Below, one piece after another: positions 53,581 to 64,000 of a stretch of DNA of 64,000 bases. Both the position numbers and the translations under genes were made by a program. Under the pieces are notes generated by a model. It had not been told where the DNA came from, did not search any database, and saw only the letters and a program-made list of their open reading frames with translations. This DNA is from Nocardia niwae NBRC 108934 = DSM 45340. GTDB taxonomy: Bacteria; Actinomycetota; Actinomycetes; Mycobacteriales; Mycobacteriaceae. Numbering within the stretch: position 1 is the first letter of the stretch; the number at the start of each line of letters is the position of its first letter. The stretch lies in assembly GCF_001613465.1 (NCBI RefSeq), contig NZ_BDCK01000031.1, positions 1-64,000 on the forward strand, in the 5' to 3' direction.

Positions 53581-54155
53581 TCCAGCACATGCACTTGATC
53601 GAGGTCGAGCGTAAACGGGAACTTCCCGACCCTCATGTCCTTCGGCAGCGCCTCACCGAACTCGGATACCGGGAGGTTGGACACCTCACCGAGGTCGACA
53701 TCTACTACAGCCGACCCGACGTCGACTACATGAAGACTGTTGAATGCCTCCGTATCCGGCGTCGCGATGGCTTCGCCGAGATGACCTACAAGCCGCCGTC
53801 CAACGCTGCCACCCACAGCGACACCGACGTGATCGCCAAGCGCGAAACCAACGTCACCCTCAGCGGGCCGGAGCAAGCCGAGTCGGCCGGTCGGCTACTG
53901 GACGCGATCGGCATGGTCGAACTCGTCCGTGTCGAGAAGCGCAGGACCATCTACCAGCACCCGGAGCGTGACGACATCATCGTCAGCATCGATTCCGTCA
54001 CCAATGCTGGAACATTCGTCGAAACGGAAATCACGGCGGCCGACACGGACGTGGCAACCATTCACCTTGGTCAGGTCGAAGTGGAACTCGGCATCGCCGA
54101 TAATCCGATCACCAAGCTGCCCTATCGGGATCTGGTGCTAGCGGCGGCCCATTGA
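53577..54155 (+). CDS. CYTH-domain protein (class IV adenylate cyclase-like)
   Basis: The 192-aa protein has the CYTH signature E-x-E-x-K at the start (E9, E11, K13 in IEVERKRE). YYSRPDVDYMKTVECLRIRRRDGFAEMTYK, KRETNV, VRVEKRRTIYQHP and SIDSVTNAGTFVETEI supply the tunnel of basic and acidic residues. Such tunnels bind triphosphates with divalent metals; members include CyaB-type adenylate cyclases and thiamine triphosphatases. The ATG overlaps the methyltransferase stop (ATGA). The IS upstream may now cut off or alter its expression. Substrate unknown. Confidence 0.87.
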   Translation: MIQHMHLIEVERKRELPDPHVLRQRLTELGYREVGHLTEVDIYYSRPDVDYMKTVECLRIRRRDGFAEMTYKPPSNAATHSDTDVIAKRETNVTLSGPEQAESAGRLLDAIGMVELVRVEKRRTIYQHPERDDIIVSIDSVTNAGTFVETEITAADTDVATIHLGQVEVELGIADNPITKLPYRDLVLAAAH

Positions 54156-54234
54156 GACGACATTCCTCTGCTGCCAGATAAGTCGACGGGTCCAGCCGGT
54201 GTTCTCCCAGCGGGGAGCATCGGCCCGCCTGGAA

Positions 54235-54350
54235 TTATGTCCAGCCGAGTCGTTCGAGCGGGCTGCCGGTGGCCGTCCCCAGCTGGGCGCGATTGTCAGC
54301 GCGAGAGCGCGACGAGTCCGATGGCGATATCCGTGGCGGCAGCCGATCTC
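54235..54350 (-). pseudogene. eroded 3' end of a DnaQ-like exonuclease gene
   Basis: Read on the minus strand with one frameshift: AAATDIAIGLVALSR then DNRAQLGTATGSPLERLGWT and stop. The intact exonuclease (36415-37011) has AAATADIAIRLAALAGARSIADLALTAGSPLEQLGRA. The DNA also matches by eye (GTTCGAGCGGGCT and CGATGGCGATATC, with the intact copy reading GGATGGCGATATC). Only the last 40 codons or so survive. Confidence 0.6.
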
Positions 54351-54395
54351 GTCGAGCCGGGTGAGCGGCGGCTGCCGGAATCCGCTGCGGCCGAG

Positions 54396-55247
54396 TTACC
54401 GCGGCACGGTCGTCGTAGGCGGAGTGGGATCGACGAGCCGTACCTCCAGAGGGGCAACGTTCGCGTCGAGACGTACGGCAGGGCTGTAGACGCCATCGGG
54501 AGGAAGATACCCACGGATGTACGCGACTCGTTGGACCGCACCGTCTTTTGTGAACACGAGAATGCTGCCACGCTCAGTGAAGATGGGTTCCATCTCGACC
54601 GGAGCGCCGACGAACGCCTCGACTCTCGCACGGGTGTCGGCGGTTACGACGTAGACCCGGTCCCAATCGCCGCCGGTGAGATCGCGGAGCATCGCTGATC
54701 CGTGCGTGCGGAAAAGCTCGTCCTTCTTCGCCTCCAGATCGGTGTCCTCGATAAGGTGTGGACCCGTCGGCCGAGGCTCCACGAATTCGAGATAGCGCGG
54801 GTAGCCAGGCGCCCGAAGCTCGACGTCTGCGGTGTAGACCCCTGAAACCAGCGGCACATCAACCCAAGTCGCACGCTGAACGCCGTTCCCTCGCGCGAAG
54901 ACCAGCACTGACGCGCCCCTTTTGGAGAAGGTGTCCTCCATCTCCACTGGTGCACCGACTTCTCGCTCCACCTGTTTCCGGCCGAGGTATTCCTGCTGGT
55001 ACACGTAGACACGGTCCCAGCTTCCGCCGGCGAGATCGCGCATCGGCGCGGAGCCGCCCTTCCGCCACAGATCGTTCAACTGTGCGGACAGCGTCTTGTC
55101 CTGGCCCAAGTGCGGTTCGAACGGGCCTCCGCCCACATATGCCATAAGTCCGACCACCGCCAACACCGGCACAGCGACGAGAAGAACGCCCCACAGCGCC
55201 CTGCGAAGCCACTTTCCCTTAGTAGTAGGTTCCGTTCTTGGGCTCAC
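54396..55247 (-). CDS. membrane-anchored protein with duplicated extracytoplasmic domain
   Basis: The 283-aa protein has one N-terminal transmembrane helix (about residues 17-40: LWGVLLVAVPVLAVVGLMAY) and two homologous outer domains. The first contains APMRDLAGGSWDRVYVYQQEY and VGAPVEMEDTFSKRG; the second contains AMLRDLTGGDWDRVYVVTADT and VGAPVEMEPIFTERG. Each carries a conserved D/W core and a VLVF strand. GTG 55247 has GGAGG at ideal distance and overlaps the upstream gene by 29 bp. No family is recognised; the duplication suggests a binding protein. Confidence 0.75.
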   Translation of the reverse strand: MSPRTEPTTKGKWLRRALWGVLLVAVPVLAVVGLMAYVGGGPFEPHLGQDKTLSAQLNDLWRKGGSAPMRDLAGGSWDRVYVYQQEYLGRKQVEREVGAPVEMEDTFSKRGASVLVFARGNGVQRATWVDVPLVSGVYTADVELRAPGYPRYLEFVEPRPTGPHLIEDTDLEAKKDELFRTHGSAMLRDLTGGDWDRVYVVTADTRARVEAFVGAPVEMEPIFTERGSILVFTKDGAVQRVAYIRGYLPPDGVYSPAVRLDANVAPLEVRLVDPTPPTTTVPR

Positions 55248-55527
55248 CGCGCGTCACCTCCGGGTCGTGACCACCTCGCGCCGGGGGCTCTCTGTCGGTA
55301 ATCCCCGTATCGCCGAATGGCACCTGGTTGCTGTACTTCAGTTGCCCGTCGGGTCCGACGACAACCAAGCAGACGCTCGTGTAGCGTCGTCGGTCCTGCC
55401 CCGGCGGGTCTGCCTTGATCTCGGCTACATCGGCTGGATCGGTCGCGAAGCGGTCGGCTGCCGACGGCGTTGCCAGCAGTCGAATATCTCTGATGACCTG
55501 TGTGATCTGGGGAGCCCACGACGCCAC
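55219..55527 (-). CDS. small protein, unknown, coupled to the duplicated-domain membrane protein
   Basis: The 102-aa frame has plausible composition (RRRYTSVCLVVVGPDGQLKY) and overlaps the next gene, whose ribosome site lies inside it. No clear start signal is seen at GTG 55527, and open frame continues upstream without ATG, so the N-terminus may be missing. It could be the remaining part of a longer gene. Family unknown. Confidence 0.45.
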   Translation of the reverse strand: MASWAPQITQVIRDIRLLATPSAADRFATDPADVAEIKADPPGQDRRRYTSVCLVVVGPDGQLKYSNQVPFGDTGITDREPPARGGHDPEVTRGEPKNGTYY

Positions 55528-55960
55528 GCCACAACCACAAAGTCACACGCTACCAACGTATCTGGCCGAACAATTTCTTTACGCCCGAACCCGGACCTCC
55601 GATCGGCATCGCCGAGAAGCCCTACAGATCTAGAACATCCACTTCAACCACCGTCGCCCGCACACCGCCGCCGGAAACCGGCCCCCAGCCAGCCGCCTCC
55701 ACACCGGCGTCACCAACGTCACGGCCTCATACAGCTAGAGGGCGCTGGTGGGCAGACGTTGCGCACCCAGCCGGGTGTGTTCACCGGCCTGTCCGCAAGA
55801 GATCCGGCCGAGCCTGCTCGGGCGTGCTGCCGGTGGCCAACCCCAGCTCGATGAGACTGTCAGTGCGAGAACACGAGGATCTCCATCGGCTGCGGAAGTC
55901 CGACTCCTGCCGCAGAATTCCCCTCGCTGTTCCTCCTCGACTCCGTGGTAGCGTCGCAAG
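55528..55960. other. 433-bp region with exonuclease remnant and WXG operon promoter zone
   Basis: No intact gene is supported. It contains the eroded exonuclease 3' end listed separately and, at its right side, the upstream region of the WXG100 gene. I could not fix promoter boxes. Confidence 0.45.
55781..55880 (-). pseudogene. second eroded 3' end of a DnaQ-like exonuclease gene
   Basis: Minus-strand reading gives DSLIELGLATGSTPEQARPD then LLRTGR and stop, matching ARSIADLALTAGSPLEQLGR then RHRAGR and stop of the intact exonuclease. GGCCGGTGAA around the stop is identical. The fragment has lost all catalytic motifs. Confidence 0.6.
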
Positions 55961-56269
55961 GTGCATAGCAATCCCGAACAGATGCACGCCGCAGCCGACC
56001 GAATATCGGCGAGGGCGAACGAGTTCTGGGACGACGTCGAGGCGTTGCGCAAGGAAGCCGACGCTCTGATGTCCGCCGATTGGACGGGCGAGGCGGCCGA
56101 TTCGCACGCCGCGCTGTGGACCGAGTGGGTGGATTCGGCACGGAAGGTGGCTGCCGCTCTCAGCGAGGACGCGGCGTTGATACATCAGGCCGCTGACAGG
56201 TACGTGAAGACCGATAACAGCAACGCCGGCGACCTTACGTACGTTCAGTTCAACCTGGGCAATCCGTAA
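55961..56269 (+). CDS. WXG100-family protein
   Basis: The 102-aa helical-hairpin protein has the WXG turn in DWTGEAADSH (about residue 45) between two long helices, as in ESAT-6-like substrates of type VII secretion. GTG start; the stop overlaps the next ATG (TAATG). It is the first gene of a five-gene plus-strand module and probably helps export the toxin encoded two genes later. No secretion ATPase or membrane components are in this window. Confidence 0.85.
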   Translation: MHSNPEQMHAAADRISARANEFWDDVEALRKEADALMSADWTGEAADSHAALWTEWVDSARKVAAALSEDAALIHQAADRYVKTDNSNAGDLTYVQFNLGNP

Positions 56270-56556
56270 TGTCCGCCTACACTGCCGACACCGACCGAAT
56301 TCTGGCCCTGGTCGAGAAGGCTCGACGAATCGGCCAGCAGATCGAGCAACGCATCGCCGATGTCGAGCGCGAAGTGGCCGCGCTGCACATCGACTGGGAA
56401 GGCAAGGCGGCGGACGCGCACCGGTCGAAACATGACACATGGCACCGCGAGATGAACGACATGAAGACGGCTCTCACGGGACTCGAAAACGCTGCCCGCG
56501 CCGCTCGGGACCGATACCTGGCCAACGTTGCTCACAACCGGGGAATGTGGCCCTGA
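56269..56556 (+). CDS. WXG100-family protein
   Basis: The 95-aa helical hairpin has the turn DWEGKAADAHRSKH (W-x-G, about residue 43) and a C-terminal YLANVAHNRGMWP. It overlaps both neighbours by 1 nt, indicating tight coupling. It likely forms a heterodimer with the preceding WXG100 protein and acts as a targeting partner for the toxin. Confidence 0.88.
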   Translation: MSAYTADTDRILALVEKARRIGQQIEQRIADVEREVAALHIDWEGKAADAHRSKHDTWHREMNDMKTALTGLENAARAARDRYLANVAHNRGMWP

Positions 56557-57770
56557 TGGCGCCCATCACCATGGACCCAAGCATCCTGTACAGCGCAGCG
56601 ACCCTGTACGAGGCGGCCCGCAACAACGCCGACGGCGTCATGCGAACGCTCGCCGGGGCACTGGACAAAGACTGGGGCTGTGCGGGCAGCGACAGCGCGG
56701 GCCGCACCTGGGCCAGCAGTTACGACCCGGCCGCCTTCAACGCCGTGGCCGCCGGAACAGATATCGTCAACGCACTCGGCAAGCTCCATGACCTGCTTGC
56801 CTTTACCGCCGTAAATCATGTCAATACCGAGAAGCTCAACAAGACGCCTCCTGAGACGCCGGACCCGTTGCCCGCCGTCCTTGAGACCACGACAGCACCG
56901 ATATTCAAAGGTGCATTCGGCGGTGACACCGACCCGCCGTTCGGATGGGAACTGGTCAGCAGCTGGCTGCAGGGTCACACTTGGCCGAACGGCAACCCCG
57001 ACAAGCTGAGGCGACTCGGAAAAGCGTGGAGAGACGCAGCCAAAGGGCTACGCAGTGCCAGCGATGGCACCGGACAGGCGTGGCTGAACCTGGAGGAAAT
57101 CGCCTCAGATGAACTGCCACAGGCGCTTGCTCAGATGGATGTGGTGTTCACAAGCGTAGAGACCGTCGCTACGAAATACGAGAGTCTCGGTAGCGCATGC
57201 GACGATTGGGCGCAGCAGATCGAGGACGCGCACCAGAAGATCCTCGCCATCCTCGCGGGCGCGCTCGGTGTCGGAATCATCGCCGGGGTTCTGGTCGGCA
57301 TTTTCACTGCGGGAACGGGAGCCGTCGGAACAACAGCCGCAGCGGGGAGTTCCGCCGGTGCCGCCATCGTCACCGTATTGATCGCGTTCGACGCAGCCGC
57401 GGCCCTTGCTGCCGGTGTGACCGTCGCGGCGGGTGCGGCAGTCATCGGTGTGGCCACCGAACTGCAGCCCCTTCTCGAAGCCAATCCCACCCAGTTCAAC
57501 GCCAGCACGAACGCAGGCGGGGGTAACCACAGCTATGTTCCCCCACCAAAAGGTGGTTTGACAGGATTTCCAAAAGCGCGGCCGGTGAAGAAAGTTGGAC
57601 CGCGATACAGGCAGCGATGGCAAGACAGTGATGGCAATATCTACGAGTGGGACTATCAGCACGGCGCTGTAGAGAAATACAGCAAAAACGGTAAACATTT
57701 AGGCGAGTATGATCCCGATACGGGAAATCAAACAAAGCCACCCGACCCGGGCCGCGTGCCGGGCCGGTGA
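56556..57770 (+). CDS. polymorphic toxin with colicin E3-type 16S rRNase domain
   Basis: The 404-aa protein has an N-terminal helical WXG/LXG-like region (about 1-230) and a glycine/alanine-rich hydrophobic hinge (about 235-315: GALGVGIIAGVLVGIF...AAAALAAGVTVAAGA). The C-terminal 60-residue domain starts around RYRQRWQDSDGNIYEW. That domain aligns with the colicin E3 cytotoxic RNase: D366, H369, E373 and R400 correspond to the catalytic Asp510, His513, Glu517 and Arg545. Such domains cut 16S rRNA at the decoding site and stop translation. It is a probable competition toxin exported with the WXG100 proteins. The ATG is coupled to the previous stop (TGATG). The C-terminal coding region has lower GC. 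Confidence 0.9.
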   Translation: MAPITMDPSILYSAATLYEAARNNADGVMRTLAGALDKDWGCAGSDSAGRTWASSYDPAAFNAVAAGTDIVNALGKLHDLLAFTAVNHVNTEKLNKTPPETPDPLPAVLETTTAPIFKGAFGGDTDPPFGWELVSSWLQGHTWPNGNPDKLRRLGKAWRDAAKGLRSASDGTGQAWLNLEEIASDELPQALAQMDVVFTSVETVATKYESLGSACDDWAQQIEDAHQKILAILAGALGVGIIAGVLVGIFTAGTGAVGTTAAAGSSAGAAIVTVLIAFDAAAALAAGVTVAAGAAVIGVATELQPLLEANPTQFNASTNAGGGNHSYVPPPKGGLTGFPKARPVKKVGPRYRQRWQDSDGNIYEWDYQHGAVEKYSKNGKHLGEYDPDTGNQTKPPDPGRVPGR

Positions 57771-57862
57771 GATCTTTGGGATCGTCCGAGCATCGCGAAC
57801 GGTCGAGGCCGCTGCGGGTGGTAGCCATTAAACAGTCGTCATCGAACGCCATTGGAGCGCAA

Positions 57863-58093
57863 GTGAATTATCTGGAAGCCTACGATAGGCAGTCCGGGTT
57901 CCTCGTCGACGAGTATCCGCTACGCGGTATCGATATTGCGGAACTGAAGCGGTTTCTAAATATTGACGAAGGAATCGAGATATATGGCTGCGATGTTTCT
58001 CGTGAACAGGTAAGCGAGCTCGCTCGATACATTAGCAAACCGTTCACGATAGACGACGCGTGTGACTACCAGGTCGGCTTTTACCGCGAGTAG
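57863..58093 (+). CDS. putative immunity protein for the E3-type toxin
   Basis: The 76-aa acidic protein (NYLEAYDRQSGFLVDEYPLR...FTIDDACDYQVGFYRE) lies directly after the toxin, with GGAG five bases before GTG 57863. Acidic single-domain proteins in this place bind and block rRNase domains, and the layout resembles cloacin/E3 immunity-like proteins. A longer in-frame start at 57767 overlaps the toxin stop but adds residues of unrelated composition. GC is low for the window. Confidence 0.7.
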   Translation: MNYLEAYDRQSGFLVDEYPLRGIDIAELKRFLNIDEGIEIYGCDVSREQVSELARYISKPFTIDDACDYQVGFYRE

Positions 58094-58130
58094 TCCAGCG
58101 CACCGAACGATCCGGCCTTCAGGAGGCGTC

Positions 58131-58499
58131 GTGGAGTATTTGGACCAATGGAACGAAGAGCAACGTCGAGCCGTAGCGGAATGGCGGCGCAAGAATAACG
58201 ATTTAGGGCAGGCTCTCGCACAGGTAGCGGTCCGGGCTGGCTCTCGTAATGGCGAGCTGGGCGTCACGGTAGACGCGCGCGGCAAGGTAACCGATCTGCG
58301 GCTTACGCCGCAGGCTCTCCGGCTCGGCGAAGTCCAGCTCGCGCGGGTACTGCTAGAGACTATCCAGCGCGCCCAATCGGATGCGCAGCAACAGGTGGAG
58401 GCCATGTCACGCCCATACACCGAGGATCCCGGTGCCGCCGCCGCAATGAGGTTCCTCCGTGAGACTCTGGGGGAACATGCGCCTAGAGGTCGGCCATGA
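58131..58499 (+). CDS. YbaB/EbfC-like DNA-binding-fold protein
   Basis: The 122-aa protein has a YbaB-type fold: an N-terminal helix (YLDQWNEEQRRAVAEWRRKNNDL), a beta sheet (GELGVTVDARGKVTDLRLTPQAL) and a C-terminal helix (ARVLLETIQRAQSDAQQQVEAM). GTG at 58131 has GGAGG upstream. YbaB-like proteins recur next to WXG100 and ESX genes in actinobacteria, where they may be secretion-associated rather than nucleoid proteins. It closes the toxin module. Confidence 0.82.
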   Translation: MEYLDQWNEEQRRAVAEWRRKNNDLGQALAQVAVRAGSRNGELGVTVDARGKVTDLRLTPQALRLGEVQLARVLLETIQRAQSDAQQQVEAMSRPYTEDPGAAAAMRFLRETLGEHAPRGRP

Positions 58500-58644
58500 G
58501 GCGCCCACGATATTTCGCCCGCAGCCGCAAGCCAGAGACCGTCGAAGGTCGAGAATGCTCCGACATGTTGACTCGAGTAGGAAGACTAGCTCCTTCGCCG
58601 GGGTGGCGACGCTGGCGTTCTGAATCTCCATGCTCCGGAAACGC

Positions 58645-58689
58645 TGAATCGGGCCGATCGCTCTGTGTCAGAGAGATCGGCCCGATTCA
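58645..58689. terminator. strong bidirectional terminator between toxin module and kgd
   Basis: A stem of about 21 bp with one mismatch (TGAATCGGGCCGATC...GATCGGCCCGATTCA plus inner CTCTG/CAGAG) closes a 3-nt loop. It stands 11 bp beyond the kgd stop codon and beyond the end of the YbaB-like gene, serving both convergent units. Confidence 0.88.
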
Positions 58690-58699
58690 GGTTAGGTGA

Positions 58700-62488
<3,789 letters not shown>

Positions 62489-62575
62489 AGCAGGTGTTCG
62501 CCTCTTTTCGTTCTTCGCGCTGCGACGTTTGTGACGTGCCCGGCACGGGGATCAGCGGATTGCGCGCCGATGCGC

Positions 62576-62614
62576 CCTATCTGAGGATAGGCCCAGCAGC
62601 GAATCGGCCGATTC
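62576..62614. promoter_or_regulatory. hairpin and 14-bp palindrome upstream of kgd
   Basis: CCTATC-N4-GATAGG (62576-62591) is followed by the perfect palindrome GAATCGGCCGATTC (62601-62614), which overlaps the stop of the upstream ABC gene. Both lie 90-125 bp before the kgd start and could be operator or ABC-gene terminator structure. The palindrome sequence recalls the terminator at 58645. The role is inferred only. Confidence 0.35.
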
Positions 62615-64000
62615 ACTGACCACCCGACACCCCCGAACCTATTGGTGACGACCCGTCGTCACCTGAGAATATTCCCTCCGACGCCCGGGCCGCTGCCCAT
62701 AGGCGGGCATACGGTCCACCCGCCGCGAGCAGCTCGGTGTGCGGGCCGAATTCCACGATTCGCCCATGGTCGACCACGGCGATCCGGTCGGCGCGCGCGG
62801 CCGTGCCGAGCCGGTGCGCGACGATCACCGTGGTGCGGTCCCGGCTCAGCGATCGGCTCGCTGCCAGCACCGACGCCTCGGTGTCCGGGTCGAGCGTCGC
62901 GGTGGCCTCGTCGAGCAGCAGCAAGTCCGGAGCGACCAGTTCGGCGCGGGCGAGCGCGATCAATTGCCGCTGCCCGGCCGAAAGGCCGCGGCCGCGCTCG
63001 CCGACCGGCTGGTTCATCCCGAGCGGGAGCGCGGCGATCATCTCCGTCGCACCCACCGCCGCGGCCGCCGCGGCGACCTCCTCCGGGGTGGCGAATGGTT
63101 TCCCGAATGCAATGTTGCTCGCCACGTCCCCGGTGAACAGGTGAGCTTCCTGGGGGACGATGCCAAGCCGCGCGCGATAGTCAGCGAGGCGGTAGTCGCG
63201 CACATCGGCGCCGTCCACCCGGATAGCGCCGGGCTCGTGCGCGACCACCGGGCCTCTGTTCTTCGCCACCGTGGGCTCGGCCACGCGCGGACGCGCGAGA
63301 CCGCCGGGATCCGGCGGCAGGTCGTACAGCCGCGCCAGCAACTTGACCACGGTCGACTTGCCCGCGCCGGTCGGTCCGACCAGGGCGAGGGTGGACCCCG
63401 CCGGAATGTGCAACGAGACGCCGTCCAGCGCCGGAACACGACTGCCCGGGTAGTGGAAGCGCACGTCGTCGAACGCAACTTCGCCGCGCAGCCCCGGTCC
63501 GATGGGTACCGGGTCGGCCGGATCGGCGGCGATCGAGGAGGGCGTGCGCAGCAGGTCCCCGATCCGGCGCAGGCCGACCCTGGCCTGCTGGTAGCCGTCG
63601 AAGACCTGGGACAGCTGCAGAATCGGCACGAACAGCAGCTCCAGATACAGCACGAAAGCGATCAGCGTTCCCGCGCTGGTCGCGCCGGAGGCTACGCCGC
63701 GCGCACCGAAGAACACCACCGCCGCCAACGCCACGTCGGCCCATCCGACGACGAACGCGAAGTACAGCGCGATCGCCCGCTGTGCGCGCAACCGGCTGTT
63801 GCGGTAGCGCTGCGAGTACTCGGCGAAACGACGGGCGGCGCGTGGTTCGTGCCGGTTGGCCTGCACCGCCCGCAAGCCGGTGACGTTCTCCTGGAAGTCG
63901 GCGTTGACCGCGGACACGTGCTCGCGCGACACGGTGTAGGCGGTGGAGGAAACCCGCCGGAACAGCACCGTCGCGATCAGCAGGGCGGGTACCGTCGCCA
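62613..64000 (-). CDS. ABC exporter (fused membrane-ATPase), C-terminal part, runs off window
   Basis: At least 462 residues are present and the frame stays open to the right edge, so the N-terminus is missing. The visible part has exporter membrane helices (ALYFAFVVGWADVALAAVVFFGAR, LYLELLFVPILQLSQVF), then an ATPase with Walker A (VGPTGAGKST), Q-loop, signature LSAGQRQLIALARAE, Walker B (LLLLDEATATLD) and VAHRLGTA. It resembles multidrug/lipid ABC exporters acting as heterodimers. An unusual insertion of about 30 residues (DPGGLARPRVAEPTVAKNRG) follows the Walker A helix. It is upstream of and co-oriented with kgd. Confidence 0.9.
   Translation of the reverse strand, partial: ATVPALLIATVLFRRVSSTAYTVSREHVSAVNADFQENVTGLRAVQANRHEPRAARRFAEYSQRYRNSRLRAQRAIALYFAFVVGWADVALAAVVFFGARGVASGATSAGTLIAFVLYLELLFVPILQLSQVFDGYQQARVGLRRIGDLLRTPSSIAADPADPVPIGPGLRGEVAFDDVRFHYPGSRVPALDGVSLHIPAGSTLALVGPTGAGKSTVVKLLARLYDLPPDPGGLARPRVAEPTVAKNRGPVVAHEPGAIRVDGADVRDYRLADYRARLGIVPQEAHLFTGDVASNIAFGKPFATPEEVAAAAAAVGATEMIAALPLGMNQPVGERGRGLSAGQRQLIALARAELVAPDLLLLDEATATLDPDTEASVLAASRSLSRDRTTVIVAHRLGTAARADRIAVVDHGRIVEFGPHTELLAAGGPYARLWAAARASEGIFSGDDGSSPIGSGVSGGQ

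Overview
The window is high-GC actinobacterial DNA, most likely from a Nocardia or close relative in the Mycobacteriales. Support comes from a KGD-type 2-oxoglutarate decarboxylase with an acyltransferase-like N-terminus, WXG100 proteins with a YbaB-like partner, many GTG starts, and many lipid-related enzymes. From memory, several flank genes (DUF1003, MgtE-like, glycine-zipper protein, CorA, kgd) correspond to the Rv1231c-Rv1248c stretch of M. tuberculosis. I could not check this by alignment.

Layout. (1) 1-24.9 kb is ordinary chromosome: Mg-transport-related genes, a CitE/malyl-CoA lyase-like enzyme, a PHP phosphoesterase, a flavoprotein and malic enzyme. Next come a complete osmoprotectant ABC operon (two permeases, ATPase, lipoprotein) with a second, divergent binding lipoprotein, and a PadR regulator with a DHA2 efflux pump behind a legible promoter/operator. 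The block ends with a membrane-fused sulfite-oxidase-type molybdoenzyme, a FadD acyl-CoA ligase, and a hydrolase-SDR-Baeyer-Villiger monooxygenase operon divergent from its TetR. (2) About 24.9-55.9 kb is an accessory island. It holds a DUF4143 ATPase preceded by nine 23-bp tandem repeats, a membrane-anchored NERD protein, and orphan secreted/unknown proteins. It also holds an NphB-like aromatic prenyltransferase, a coiled-coil protein beside a DndB-like DGQHR protein, and a DEDDh exonuclease. A five-gene type I restriction-modification cassette follows (extra HTH-methylase-specificity fusion, HsdM, HsdS, HsdR, Ser/Thr kinase), then an XRE-phosphotransferase pair. Next is a SAM-methyltransferase/CYTH operon whose first gene is broken by an IS3-type element with a 3-bp target duplication. 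Decayed pieces of the exonuclease and kinase are scattered through the island. (3) 55.9-58.5 kb is a WXG100-linked toxin module: two WXG100 proteins, a toxin ending in a colicin E3-type 16S rRNase domain with all four catalytic residues, a putative immunity protein and a YbaB-like protein. (4) 58.7-64 kb returns to core genes: kgd and a multidrug-type ABC exporter that runs off the window.

The restriction cassette, DndB-like pair, NERD protein, exonuclease and kinase look like defence against foreign DNA. The toxin module looks like interbacterial competition. The IS insertion and gene fragments show the island is still being remodelled.
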